A stretch of 64,000 bases of DNA from Pseudomonadota bacterium (GTDB lineage: Bacteria > Pseudomonadota > Alphaproteobacteria > Caulobacterales > Caulobacteraceae): NCBI GenBank assembly GCA_021808285.1, contig JAKBBV010000005.1, forward strand, positions 1 through 64,000. Reading direction: 5' to 3'. Position numbers and translations under genes: made by a program. Below, one piece after another: positions 49,704 to 59,791 of the stretch. A model generated the notes under the pieces. That model saw nothing but the letters and a program-made list of their open reading frames with translations, made no database searches and had not been told where the DNA came from. How positions within the stretch are numbered: position 1 is the stretch's first letter; each line of letters opens with the position of its first letter.

Positions 49704-49994
49704 TCAGGGCTCGCCGTCGAGGAGGACGAGACGGCTTGTGGTCGAGCGATGGCGTCGCGCGAACAGGTCCTGGGCCTCCGGGTCCGCCAGGAAGGCTCGC
49801 GCCGCGCCGGGCGATGGGAATTCCAGGATCACGAGGCGTTGGGGCGACCAGTCGCCCTCTATGACCAGGGGATCCGCCCCCTTGGAGGCGTAGCGTCCGC
49901 CGTGCTTGGCGATGAACGCCGGAATGGCCTGCACATAGGGCAGAAACGACGCGAGGTCGTTCACCGTCAGGTCGAGCACGAGATAGGCGGTCAT
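49704..49994 (-). CDS. DUF1330 family protein
   Basis: MTAYLVLDLTVNDLASFLPYVQAIPAFIAKHGGRYASKGADPLVIEGDWSPQRLVILEFPSPGAARAFL. Confidence 0.88.
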   Translation of the reverse strand: MTAYLVLDLTVNDLASFLPYVQAIPAFIAKHGGRYASKGADPLVIEGDWSPQRLVILEFPSPGAARAFLADPEAQDLFARRHRSTTSRLVLLDGEP

Positions 49995-50037
49995 TTCCGC
50001 AATTGACCCATCGCCGAGGTGAGGCTCCATTGCCCCT

Positions 50038-50943
50038 ATGAAGGCCGTTTTCGACACCAAGCCAGGTTCGGGCTACGACGATCGCCAGAGCCACTATCAG
50101 TTCCCTAAACGCTATCTAGGGCTGGTCAAAGACGCGGTCGGGGACTGGGTGGTCCTGCGCCGCCCCCGCGCGGATGGCGGAAACCTCGCTTATTTCGCCG
50201 TGGCTCGGGTGGCCGCGCTTGAGCCGGATCCGAACGACCCTACGCTCACCTTCGCAAGGCTTGCCGACTATCTGGCCTTCGACGCCGGGGTCGGGTGGCG
50301 CCGCGAAGGCCGGTACGCGGAGCAGGCCTTACGGGACATGCCCGCGCAAGAGGTGGGGGTCTACCTTCGGGGCCGATCGGTGCGTCCACTCTCGGATGCG
50401 GATTTCGCCGCCATCGTCATTGCCGGACTGTCGCAAACCCTCGCGCCCGATAACGCCGTAAGACTGGGCCCCGGTGGCGTCGAGGAGTCGGCCACACCGT
50501 TCGATTTCGACCTCGTCCCCGGCGTCGATCACGTCCGCCGCATCGAACAGATGCTGGTGAACCGCAAAATCCGCGACGCCAATTTCCGTCGCCATATCTG
50601 CGAGGCCTATGACGACCGCTGCGCTGTCACCGGCCTTCGGATCATCAATGGCGGCGGCCGCTCGGAGGTCCAGGCCGCCCATATCTGGGGGGTTGGCGAG
50701 GGCGGCCCCGATGTCGTGCAAAACGGGATTGCCTTATCGGGAACGGTCCATTGGCTGTTCGATCGTCACCTGATCTCGCTGACCGACGACCACCGGCTGC
50801 TCGTGTCGCACAACAAGGTTCCCGCCGAGCTTCGCGCGCTCTTTGAGCGTCAACTGGATCGGATCCACCTGCCGAAGGACGAACGTCTCTGGCCGCACCT
50901 CGCCTATGTCGAGCGGCATCGCGAACGATTCATGGCCGCCTAG
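50038..50943 (+). CDS. HNH endonuclease (HNH_2-like) with N-terminal putative recognition domain
   Basis: RRHICEAYDDRCAVTGLRIINGGGRSEVQAAHIWGVGEGGPDVVQNGIALSGTVHWLFDRHLISL. Confidence 0.88.
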   Translation: MKAVFDTKPGSGYDDRQSHYQFPKRYLGLVKDAVGDWVVLRRPRADGGNLAYFAVARVAALEPDPNDPTLTFARLADYLAFDAGVGWRREGRYAEQALRDMPAQEVGVYLRGRSVRPLSDADFAAIVIAGLSQTLAPDNAVRLGPGGVEESATPFDFDLVPGVDHVRRIEQMLVNRKIRDANFRRHICEAYDDRCAVTGLRIINGGGRSEVQAAHIWGVGEGGPDVVQNGIALSGTVHWLFDRHLISLTDDHRLLVSHNKVPAELRALFERQLDRIHLPKDERLWPHLAYVERHRERFMAA

Positions 50944-51151
50944 CGCAATCCCCCGGCCACTTGAGGGTCCAGTGGACCGGCAGGGCGTCTTCGGCCCTCG
51001 GCGTCTGCACGCGTGTCGGAGCCCGGCGGCGCCCGAGGCGGCGGCGGGCTTGGTCCGGGCGGCGCCTTGCAACTCTTCCCCGCGCCTTGGCGTTTAATCG
51101 TAAGGCGGCCTCCATCGAGGCCGGAACGTCTGTTGCGGAAAGGTCCTGGCC

Positions 51152-51355
51152 ATGTCCCTTCGGAAACTCTTCATCATCGGATGCCTGCTCGCCGCCAGCG
51201 CCGTCGTGACGGCCTGCGCCAGCGACGACGATGACGGCGGCTACGGCTATCGTGGCGGCTACGGTTATCATGGCGGCTACGGTTATCATGGCGGGTACGG
51301 CGGTTATGGCTATGGCGGCGATCAGGGCCGCTACGGCGACGACGGCCCCCGGTAG
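51152..51355 (+). CDS. Small Gly/Tyr-rich lipoprotein
   Basis: LFIIGCLLAASAVVTACASDDDD lipobox-like leader; GGYGYRGGYGYHGGYGYHGGYGGYGYGG repeats. Confidence 0.6.
   Translation: MSLRKLFIIGCLLAASAVVTACASDDDDGGYGYRGGYGYHGGYGYHGGYGGYGYGGDQGRYGDDGPR
51236..51289 (+). repeat. Three tandem 18-bp units GGCGGCTACGGYTATCRT
   Basis: Direct reading: units at 51236-51253, 51254-51271, 51272-51289; the last two are identical. Confidence 0.85.
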
Positions 51356-51672
51356 ATAACGGACCCCGGTAGATCACGGCCGGCGGAAGGCCCTCACGGG
51401 CGTTCTTCGCGCCTCGGAGGCCTGCCTCAATGACGCGATGTCCCCGGAACCCCGGAGTCCGATGCCGCGCGACTCACCGGCTAGCTAGAGCGCCGTCCGC
51501 ACGCTCGCGGACATCGGGTGACAGTTCAGGCCGAAAAAGTCATGCGCGCGTCCTGAACCTGGAGCCGCCGATGACCCGCTTAGCCGCCAGCTTAAGCTGT
51601 TCTTCCGTCGCTGACTGATCGCCGAAGAAAACGCCCCGCTCGTCCAGGGTGCGGATGAAGAAAGGGAGGAAA

Positions 51673-51749
51673 TGGCGCGCTCGGAGCGATTCGAACGCCC
51701 GACCCTCAGATTCGTAGTCTGATGCTCTATCCAGCTGAGCTACGAGCGC
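51673..51749 (-). tRNA. tRNA-Arg(ACG)
   Basis: Reverse complement GCGCTCGTAGCTCAGCTGGATAGAGCATCAGACTACGAATCTGAGGGTCGGGCGTTCGAATCGCTCCGAGCGCGCCA: 7-bp acceptor stem, anticodon loop ctACGaa, GTTCGAATC T-arm, encoded CCA. Confidence 0.97.
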
Positions 51750-51963
51750 GCGCCGCCTGTCGGCGAAGGCGGAGGCTCTAGTCCGATCGGGCGGCGATTT
51801 CAAGCATCTGTCCGGGGCGCCAGTCCGGTCTTCGGTTACGGCGCGCAGCCCACCCGGTGGGGGGGCGCCCGTTGCGCCGGGAGAGGGGGGCGTATAGGCG
51901 GAAGGCTAAGGAAGAGAGCGGCGGTGCGGACGCAGGATGCTCGCCCAGGGAGATGAGACACAG

Positions 51964-53529
51964 ATGACGGCATCGGTTCGGGCCCTTTCGGCCCTGGCGG
52001 CGAGCGCGGGCGCGGCGCTCGTCCTGGCGGGTTCGGCCGGCTGGGCGGCGCCGGCGGTCAAGGGTGAGGCGGTGAAGAGCGAGGCCGGCGCCAAGGCCGA
52101 AGCGCCCGCCGCGGCGGCGAGCGACAAGGCGGGGCTCCCGCCGTTTCCGGCCGACGCCTCGATCACCCAGGTCACCCATGTGGGGGGCAAGACGCTGTCC
52201 TACACGGCCACCGTGGGGTCGCTGCCGGTGCGCGACGCAGAGGGCAAGATGATCGCCCAGGTGGTGTTCACCGCCTATGTCCTCGATGGCCCGCGCGATC
52301 CGGCCCGGCCCGTGACCTTCGCCTTCAATGGCGGCCCAGGCGCGGCCTCGGTGTTCCTGAACATGGGCGCCATCGGGCCCAAGCGGATCCAGTTCGGGGC
52401 CCAGGGCGACGCCCCCTCCGATCCGGTGGCGCTGCACGACAATCCCGGCACCTGGCTCGACTTCACCGACCTCGTCTTCATCGACCCGGTGGGCACGGGC
52501 TATTCACGCTCGCTCGCGGGAAAGGAGGAGACCGACAAGACCTTCTTCACCATCAAGGGCGACATCGCCTACCTCTCGCGCATCGCCTATGACTGGCTGG
52601 CCAGGAACAACCGCATGGCCTCGCCCAAATATGTGGTTGGCGAGAGCTATGGCGGCTATCGCGCCCCGGCGATCGCCCATCATCTGCAGGCGGTGGAAGG
52701 CGTGGGGGTCAGCGGCGTGATCATGGTCTCGCCGGCCCTGGATGGACGCATGATCGGCGACCCGGACGCCTCGCCCATGGCCTGGGTCGAGACCCTGCCC
52801 TCCATGACCGCGGCCCATTACGAGCGCGAGGGCAAGACCCTGACTCCGGCCCTGATGGCCGATGTCGAAAACTACGCCCGCACCGACTACATCGACGATC
52901 TGCTGCGCGGGGTGAACGACAAGGCGGCCATGGACCGCATCGTCGCCAAGGTCACCGCCTATACCGGCCTCGACGAGACCGATGTGCGCCAGATGGGCGG
53001 GCGGATCGAGAGCCGCGCCTTCCTGCGCATGCTCTATCGCGACCAGGGACGTCTGGGCAGCTGGTACGACTCCAATGTCACCGCCTATGACCCCTATCCC
53101 TACGCGCCTCAGGACCGGGCGGGCGATCCGATCCTCGTGGGCATTCTGGCTCCCACCACCTCGGCCATGGTCGACTGGGTCGGCCGCGTCGTCGGCTGGA
53201 AGCTCGACGCCCACTATGAGGCCCTCAATCCTGAGGTGAACCGCCGCTGGGAGAAGAACTGGTTTACCGACATCGAGTCGGCCTCCGACCTGCGCCAGGC
53301 CCTGGCGGTGGATCCAAAGATGAAGGCCCTGATCGTGCATGGCTATGACGATCTGTCCTGCCCCTATTTCGAGTCCGAGATGACGGTGGCCCAGATCCCG
53401 GTCATGGGCCCGCCCGACCGGCTTCAGGTGAAGGTCTATCCCGGCGGCCACATGTTCTATTCGCGCCCGGCCAGCCAGGCGGCCCTTCGCCGCGACGTCA
53501 TGGCGCTCTACGGGGTGAGCGGGGGCTGA
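51964..53529 (+). CDS. S10-family serine carboxypeptidase, exported
   Basis: FAFNGGPGAASVFLNMGAIGPKR; FIDPVGTGYSR; VVGESYGGYRAPAIAHHLQ; KVYPGGHMFY. Confidence 0.93.
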   Translation: MTASVRALSALAASAGAALVLAGSAGWAAPAVKGEAVKSEAGAKAEAPAAAASDKAGLPPFPADASITQVTHVGGKTLSYTATVGSLPVRDAEGKMIAQVVFTAYVLDGPRDPARPVTFAFNGGPGAASVFLNMGAIGPKRIQFGAQGDAPSDPVALHDNPGTWLDFTDLVFIDPVGTGYSRSLAGKEETDKTFFTIKGDIAYLSRIAYDWLARNNRMASPKYVVGESYGGYRAPAIAHHLQAVEGVGVSGVIMVSPALDGRMIGDPDASPMAWVETLPSMTAAHYEREGKTLTPALMADVENYARTDYIDDLLRGVNDKAAMDRIVAKVTAYTGLDETDVRQMGGRIESRAFLRMLYRDQGRLGSWYDSNVTAYDPYPYAPQDRAGDPILVGILAPTTSAMVDWVGRVVGWKLDAHYEALNPEVNRRWEKNWFTDIESASDLRQALAVDPKMKALIVHGYDDLSCPYFESEMTVAQIPVMGPPDRLQVKVYPGGHMFYSRPASQAALRRDVMALYGVSGG

Positions 53530-55166
53530 CTCTCCGCCAGAGGGGCCAGAGCCGCCATCCTGGCGAGGGCCTGACGCACCCCTGTCAGAGGCCCCTCCCA
53601 GTCGCCGCGCGTGCTCTGGCGAAAGATGCGCAGGGTGTTGGGGTACCAGTCGCTGTGCGCCTCATCGCCGGCCCAGCGCCAGCAATGGGCCCTGCGATCC
53701 AGCATCCAGGCCGGCCTCCCGAGCGCCCCGGCCAGATGGATAAGGGCGGAATCGACCCCGATCACCAGGTCCAGCCCGGCGATGATCCTCGCCGTGTCCA
53801 GCAGATCGGCGGGTGGGGACGCGGCGCCTGCGGCGAAGGGATCGGCCCAGTTCCGCACGCGCGCCCTCTCGTCCAGCCCGGCCGGCCGGCGGTCGCGCTG
53901 CAGGATCGTCCAGGCGACGCGGCCCTCCAGTTCCGGCGCCTCCAGGAGGGGCAGGACTTGATCCAGCTCCAGCGACCTCGCCGCATCCATGCGGCTGACC
54001 AGACGCGGCAGAGTCTTGAGTTCCCCAGCCCAGAACAGGCCCACGCGCAGGGGGGCGCCGGGCCCGGGTGAGTCAGAAGTCTCGACCTCCGACGGCTGGG
54101 GCAGCCGGATATAGGGCAGGCCGTGGGGCAGCAGCTCGCTGCGCCGATCCGGGGTCAGGCCGTGAAGGCCAGGGAGGCTCATGACCGAGGCCCATGCCTC
54201 GATGTCTTGGGGCAGGGCGTCGAGCGCGACCACCTCGTCCACCCCGTCGGCCAGGCTCAGGAGGCGCCGCAGCGGCTCCGCCGCCCCCAGCACGATCCGA
54301 CCCGCGCCGCGCCCCTTCAGCCACGGGGCGTAGCGCACGAACTGGATGACATCGCCCAGGCCCTGCTCGCCGACTAGCAGGAACGTCCCCCCGTTCAGCG
54401 GCCCGCCGTCCCAGATCGGCGCGTGCATGTTCCCCGACAGGCGGATGGCGCTGACCCGATGGGAGTAAAAAGGCCAGGCCTCGGCCCACTTTCCGGCGTG
54501 CAGCAGAGCGTCGCCCAGGTCGCGCAGGGCCCGAACCTCTCCGGGGTGGGCCGCCAGGGCCCGGCGGCAGACGGCTTCGGCCAGGTCGGGCCGGTCCTGC
54601 TCCAGGTGCGCCTTGCCGAGGTTCAGCAAGGCGTCGAGGCCGTCAGGCTGAAGGGCTGCCGCACGCTCCAGGACCTGCTGCGCCACCGCGAGGTCGTCGC
54701 GGACGATGGCGAAGGCGCCCAAATTGGCGAGAGCCTGGGCATCGTCGGGGCGACGGGCCAACACCCGCGCATTGGCCTCCTCCGCCTCCTCCAGCCGATC
54801 CTGGCGCGCCAGGGCGCTGGTCATGAGACCCCAGAGGCGGTCGTCATCCGGCGCCAACTCCAGAGCCCGCCCCAGGCTCGCCTCGGCGCCGGGCGCATCG
54901 CCCGCGGCCAGGAGGATCTCGCCCAGATTGCCCAGGACATAGGGGTGTTCGAGCCGCGCCGCCGCGGCCCCGGCAAGGTTCAACGCACGGTCAAGCCGGC
55001 CGGCCTCCATCTCGATGATCGCCAGAAGATTGAGCGCGTCCACATGGCCGGGATCGGCCGCGAGCAGGCGCTCATAGCCCCGCGCCGCGTCCTCCGCCCG
55101 CCCGGCGTTGTGGGCGGCCATGGCGGCCTGAAGCTCGGCGTCGGGGTCGAAGGCGGCGTCCGTCAC
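53508..55166 (-). CDS. TPR-repeat glycosyltransferase-like protein (GT9-type C-terminus)
   Basis: N-terminal TPRs; LLVGEQGLGDVIQFVRYAPWLKGRGAGRIVLGAAEPLRRLL; DTARIIAGLDLVIGVDSALIHLAGALGRPAWML. Confidence 0.9.
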   Translation of the reverse strand: MTDAAFDPDAELQAAMAAHNAGRAEDAARGYERLLAADPGHVDALNLLAIIEMEAGRLDRALNLAGAAAARLEHPYVLGNLGEILLAAGDAPGAEASLGRALELAPDDDRLWGLMTSALARQDRLEEAEEANARVLARRPDDAQALANLGAFAIVRDDLAVAQQVLERAAALQPDGLDALLNLGKAHLEQDRPDLAEAVCRRALAAHPGEVRALRDLGDALLHAGKWAEAWPFYSHRVSAIRLSGNMHAPIWDGGPLNGGTFLLVGEQGLGDVIQFVRYAPWLKGRGAGRIVLGAAEPLRRLLSLADGVDEVVALDALPQDIEAWASVMSLPGLHGLTPDRRSELLPHGLPYIRLPQPSEVETSDSPGPGAPLRVGLFWAGELKTLPRLVSRMDAARSLELDQVLPLLEAPELEGRVAWTILQRDRRPAGLDERARVRNWADPFAAGAASPPADLLDTARIIAGLDLVIGVDSALIHLAGALGRPAWMLDRRAHCWRWAGDEAHSDWYPNTLRIFRQSTRGDWEGPLTGVRQALARMAALAPLAESQPPLTP

Positions 55167-55230
55167 GGCGCCGGATCATCCGCCTCCCGTCGGGTTCCGC
55201 AAGACTGGGCGTCGAGAAACGCGCCCCGCC

Positions 55231-55830
55231 TCAGGCCGCGATCTTCGCCGCCAGCTTCGCCGCCAGCTCGCCCTGGTGCCGGGCGCCGGCAAGTTCGATC
55301 TCGCTCGGCTGGCGCGAGCCATCTCCGCCGGCGATGGTGGTAGCGCCATAGGGGCTGCCGCCCACGACTTCACTCAGGGTCATCTGCCCCTGGTGGCTGT
55401 AGGGCAGGCCGACGATCACCATGCCGAAATGCAGGAGGTTGGAGATCATTGAGAACAGGGTGTTCTCATTGCCCCCGTGCTGGGTCGCGCTGGAGGTGAA
55501 AGCGCCGCCCACCTTGCCGTTGAGGGCGCCGCGCGCCCACAGGCCCCCGGCCTGATCGAGGAAGGCGGCCATCTGCGAGGCCATGCGGCCGAAGCGGGTC
55601 GGGGCGCCGATGAGGATGGCGTCGTAATCCGCCAGCTCCTCGACCTTGGCCACCGGGGCGTCCTGCTCCAGCTTGAAATGGGCGGCCTGGGCCACCTCCT
55701 GCGGTGCAGTCTCGGGCACGCGCTTGAGGTCCACCTGCGCGCCGGCAGCCCTCGCTCCTTCGGCCACGGCCTTGGCCATGGCTTCGATATGTCCATAGGA
55801 CGAATAGTAGAGCACCAGAACCTTGGCCAT
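55231..55830 (-). CDS. wrbA: NAD(P)H:quinone oxidoreductase type IV (flavodoxin-like WrbA)
   Basis: [75 protein letters not shown]. Confidence 0.95.
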   Translation of the reverse strand: MAKVLVLYYSSYGHIEAMAKAVAEGARAAGAQVDLKRVPETAPQEVAQAAHFKLEQDAPVAKVEELADYDAILIGAPTRFGRMASQMAAFLDQAGGLWARGALNGKVGGAFTSSATQHGGNENTLFSMISNLLHFGMVIVGLPYSHQGQMTLSEVVGGSPYGATTIAGGDGSRQPSEIELAGARHQGELAAKLAAKIAA

Positions 55831-55925
55831 CGTGCCTCTCCTCAAGTCTGAGCCCGCCCGTCTCGGGCGCAAACCTCATATGGCGCGCCGGAATCGCCTT
55901 GAAAACCCATCGAGAACCGGGTCTT

Positions 55926-55948
55926 TTTGTTCAAATAAATTGAACAAA
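55926..55948. promoter_or_regulatory. Perfect 9-5-9 inverted repeat TTTGTTCAA-ATAAA-TTGAACAAA between wrbA and a divergent LysR gene
   Basis: Direct reading; AT-rich, contains the T-N11-A type LysR-box layout TTCAAATAAATTGAA. Confidence 0.8.
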
Positions 55949-56869
55949 TGGAGCCTCGTTCTGCCTAGACCTTCGGAGTTCCGTACTGCGCCGAGCTTGG
56001 ACCAGCTGGCCGTCTTCCTGGCCGTGGTCGAGGCGGGAGGGTTCGGCGCAGCCGCCCGGCGTCTGGGCCGCGCGGTCTCGGTCGTCAGCTATCAGATCGA
56101 GGGTTTGGAGCGGCGCCTGGGCCTCACCCTCTTCGCCCGCGGCGGAGCCCGACGTCCGGCGCTCACGCCCGCCGGCGCCGCCCTCGCCGCCGAGGCGCGC
56201 CAGATCGTTCAGGGACTGGACGCCCTGCTCGGCCGCGCCCAGGGCCTCAAGGATGGGCTGGAAGCCGAAGTGACCCTGGCCGTCGACCTTCTGCTCCCGC
56301 CGGAGCGCCTGGCCGAGGCGGCGCGCGCCTTTCAGGACGCCTTTCCCACGGTGCGCCTGCGCCTGATGGTGGAGGGCTTTGGGGCGGTGACGCGCCTGGT
56401 GGCTGAGCGGGAGGCGACGCTGGGGGTCTGTGGCGCCCAGGGCGAGATCCTTCCCGGCCTGGTGCGGGCGCCGGCCGGACATGTGGACCTGATTCCCGCG
56501 GCCGCGCCCGACCATCCCCTGGCTGGTCGGATCCCCTTGCGCGCCGGAGAGGCGCAAGACCATCTGCAGATCGTTGTCAGCGACCGATCGCGCCTTAGCG
56601 AGGGCCGGGATTTCGGGGTCCTGGCGCACGAAACCTGGCGCGTCGCCGATCTCTCCACCAAACGGGCCCTGCTGCTGGCGGGGGTCGGATGGGGGAGCCT
56701 GCCCGAGCCCATGATCGCCGAGGATCTCGTCGCCGGGCGCCTGGTCCGGCTCGATCCGCCGGAGCTGGGGCCTGTGGCCTATCCGTTCATGGTCGTCCGC
56801 CGAGCCGACATCCCACCAGGCCCCGCCGGCCAGTGGCTCGCGGGGCGCTTTGCCGGGACGGTGGGTTGA
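55940..56869 (+). CDS. LysR-family transcriptional regulator (start codon uncertain)
   Basis: SLDQLAVFLAVVEAGGFGAAARRLGRAVSVVSYQIEGLERRLGLTLFARGG; no ATG nearby, TTG at 55940 or 55997 possible. Confidence 0.88.
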   Translation: MNKWSLVLPRPSEFRTAPSLDQLAVFLAVVEAGGFGAAARRLGRAVSVVSYQIEGLERRLGLTLFARGGARRPALTPAGAALAAEARQIVQGLDALLGRAQGLKDGLEAEVTLAVDLLLPPERLAEAARAFQDAFPTVRLRLMVEGFGAVTRLVAEREATLGVCGAQGEILPGLVRAPAGHVDLIPAAAPDHPLAGRIPLRAGEAQDHLQIVVSDRSRLSEGRDFGVLAHETWRVADLSTKRALLLAGVGWGSLPEPMIAEDLVAGRLVRLDPPELGPVAYPFMVVRRADIPPGPAGQWLAGRFAGTVG

Positions 56870-56941
56870 ACGCAAGACGGCCGAGTCTGCCCGGGGTTGG
56901 CCGATAGACGAAGGTGAGGGACAAGGCCTCATGATTGCCGC

Positions 56942-58069
56942 ATGCGCCCGCATCGCACCTCGGCTCGCCCGTTCCGGCGAGACCCGCTGTTGATGCGGCG
57001 ACGCTCGCTCCTGGCCGGCCTTGGCGCGGCGGCGGCGGGGATCTCCCTGGGAGGGCTCGACGGCTGCGAGGCGCCCGTGGGGCGGGGGCGCAATGGCGAG
57101 GAGGCCCGTCTCAACCTCTACAACTGGGATACCTATGTCGGGGCCACGACCCTGCGGGACTTCAGGGCGGCTACGGGCGTGGCCGTGAAGATGAGCCTTT
57201 ACGCCACCAATGACGAGCTGTTCGCCCGCCTGGCCGACGGCAATCCCGGCTTTGACGTGATCGTGCCCTCGAACGAATATGTCACCCGCCTGCGTCTCGC
57301 CGGGCTACTCCAGCCGCTCGACCTGGAGACGATCCCGAACCGGGTGAATATCCTGCCGACCTTCCAGAATCCCGCCTTCGATCCCGGCCGTCGCTGGTCC
57401 ATGCCCTATACCTGGCTGGTCCTGGGCCTGGGCTATCGCAAGTCGCGCATCGCCGGAGTTCCCGACAGCTGGAAATGGGTGTTCGACAGCGATCGCTATG
57501 CGGGGCGGATCGGCGTCTTTTCCGAGGCGGACGATCTGGTGCGCCTGGGGGCCATGTACCTGGGTCACGCGCCGCGAGACCTTCCCACGCCAGTGATCGA
57601 TCAGGTGGCGGCGATGCTCATCCACCAGAAGCCCGCCATCAAAGTTTTCCATCACGACGAGGGCCAGGACCTGCTGCTGGCGGGGGATATCGATATTGTG
57701 ATGGAGTATAATGGCGACATCGCCCAGGTCATGGCCGAGGATCCGGATCTCGACTTCGTCATCCCGCGGGAGGGCAGCCTGCTGGATTCCGATTGTCTCG
57801 CCATTCCGACCGGGGCCCCGCGGCCGGACAACGCCCACGCCTTCATCAATTTTGTCCTCGGCGCCAAGGCGGGGGCGGAGATCGCCCAGACCATCCGCTA
57901 TCCGACCCCCAACGGCGCGGCTCTTGAACTCATGGACGCCGCCTATCGCGACAATCCGGTGATCTTCCCTCCGCCCGCCGTCCTGGCGCGTTGCCAGTAT
58001 GGCGAGTTCGAGGGGCTGGCCCGCTCGCGTCTCTACGACGAGACCCTGACGCGGATTCTGGTCTCGTGA
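56942..58069 (+). CDS. Polyamine (spermidine/putrescine) ABC transporter substrate-binding protein
   Basis: RLNLYNWDTYVGATTLRDFRAATGVAVKMSLYATNDELFARLADGNPGFDVIVPSNEYVTRL. Confidence 0.92.
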   Translation: MRPHRTSARPFRRDPLLMRRRSLLAGLGAAAAGISLGGLDGCEAPVGRGRNGEEARLNLYNWDTYVGATTLRDFRAATGVAVKMSLYATNDELFARLADGNPGFDVIVPSNEYVTRLRLAGLLQPLDLETIPNRVNILPTFQNPAFDPGRRWSMPYTWLVLGLGYRKSRIAGVPDSWKWVFDSDRYAGRIGVFSEADDLVRLGAMYLGHAPRDLPTPVIDQVAAMLIHQKPAIKVFHHDEGQDLLLAGDIDIVMEYNGDIAQVMAEDPDLDFVIPREGSLLDSDCLAIPTGAPRPDNAHAFINFVLGAKAGAEIAQTIRYPTPNGAALELMDAAYRDNPVIFPPPAVLARCQYGEFEGLARSRLYDETLTRILVS

Positions 58070-58980
58070 GCGCCGCCGAGAGCTTCGTTGCGGAGAGCCC
58101 GGCGCGCCGGCCCCGCCTGTTCGTTGCGCTGGGCCTGCCGCCAATGGCCTGGCTGGCCGTATTTTTTCTGGTTCCCATGGCTCTGCCGAGCGCCTTGAGC
58201 TTTGGCCAGAATGTCACCCTGACCCGGATTGCGGTGACCGGGAGCCTGGCCAACTATGCCCATACCCTGCAGCCGCTCTATCTGCGCATCCTCGCCAAGT
58301 CCCTGGCCATCGCGGCGGCGACGACGCTCGTCTGCGTTCTCGCGGGCTTTCCCACGGCGCTGGCCATCGCCTTCGCGCCGGCGAGGCGCAAGCCCTGGCT
58401 GTTGGCGCTCATCATGCTGCCGTTCTGGACCAACCTCCTGGTGCGGACCTTCGCCCTTATGGCCGTGCTGCGTCCCGAGGGTTATCTGAACAAGGGGCTT
58501 GGGGTCCTCTGGCGCCTGATCCGCGCTCCGGCCGCTGCGCTCGGCTTCGCCGCGCCGCCGTTCCACCCCCTGGCCTTGATGAACACCGACGTCGCCGTCC
58601 TCATCGGCCTCGTCTATGTCAATCTGCCCTTCATGGTTCTGCCCCTCTATGCGGCGCTAGAGCGGATGGACCGGGGCCTGATCGAGGCGGCGCAGGACCT
58701 GGGGGCGCCCGCTCCGCGCGTCTTCGCCCGGGTCATCCTGCCCCTGGCCATGCCGGGCGTCGCCTCGGGCGTGATCCTCACCCTGATCCCGGCTCTGGGC
58801 AGCTATCTGACTCCCGATCTCCTGGGCGGACCCTCCAGTTTGATGATCGCCAATGTCATCGAGCGCCAGTTCCATGCCGCGGACGACTGGCCCTTCGGCG
58901 CGGCGCTCTCCTTCGTCCTGATCCTCCTGACCTTCGTCGCCCTGGCGGCGCGCGGCGCGATGCAGAGCCGACGCTCATGA
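58066..58980 (+). CDS. Polyamine ABC transporter permease (PotB/PotH-like)
   Basis: GTGA overlap with the SBP; LIEAAQDLGAPAPRVFARVILPLAMPGVASGVILTLIPALGSYLTPDLLGG (EAA loop). Confidence 0.92.
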   Translation: MSAAESFVAESPARRPRLFVALGLPPMAWLAVFFLVPMALPSALSFGQNVTLTRIAVTGSLANYAHTLQPLYLRILAKSLAIAAATTLVCVLAGFPTALAIAFAPARRKPWLLALIMLPFWTNLLVRTFALMAVLRPEGYLNKGLGVLWRLIRAPAAALGFAAPPFHPLALMNTDVAVLIGLVYVNLPFMVLPLYAALERMDRGLIEAAQDLGAPAPRVFARVILPLAMPGVASGVILTLIPALGSYLTPDLLGGPSSLMIANVIERQFHAADDWPFGAALSFVLILLTFVALAARGAMQSRRS

Positions 58981-59791
58981 GGGCCGCCCGTCTCGTTTCG
59001 GCCCTGTGGCTGGTCGTCGTGGCCGTCTTCCTCTATGCGCCGCTGGCCGTCCTTGTGGCCTTCAGCTTCAATGACAGCCGCCGTGACATCGTCTGGCGAG
59101 GCTTCACCCTGAAATACTACGCCCAGGCGCTGGGCGACGCCGACCTCATCGCCGCCTTCGTCAACTCCCTGACCATCGCTCTCGCCTCCACCCTGGCCAG
59201 TCTCATACTGGGGACCCTGGCGGCGTTCTGGCTCTGGCGGTTCCGCTTCAAGGGACGGGCGGTGGCGGAGGCGGCCCTCGCCCTGCCCATCGCCGCGCCG
59301 GAGATCTGCATGGGCGTGGCCATGATGATGTTCTTCGGCCGTGTCCTCCCCTGGCCTGCCGAGGCGCCCTGGCCGCTCAATCTGGGCGCCATCGCCCTGT
59401 CGCACATCACCTTCGCCTTCAGTTTCGTGGCGGTGGTGGTGCGTGCGCGGCTAGGGAGCTTCGATTCCGACCTGGAGGCGGTGGCGCGCGATCTTGGCGC
59501 CACGACCTGGCGGGTCTTCCGCGAGATCCTCATGCCGCACCTCACCCCTGCGCTTGTGGCCGGAGGCCTTTTGGCCTTCACCCTCAGCCTGGACGACTTC
59601 GTCATCACCTTCTTCACCTCGGGACCCGATACGGTGACGTTTCCGGTCAAGGTCTATTCCATGGTCCGCTTCGCGGTGTCGCCAGAGATCAACGCCGCCT
59701 CCACCGTGCTCATGGCGCTCACCCTCCTGCTCACCGCGCTCGCCCTGCGCGTGCAGGGAGCCTCCGCACGCCTGGTGGGAGCCGTGGGGGC

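Noticed and set aside
51540-51803. 87-aa minus-strand ORF containing LVAQLDRASDYESEGRAFESLRARH
   Set aside because: It is the translation of the tRNA-Arg gene, a well-known spurious ORF type.
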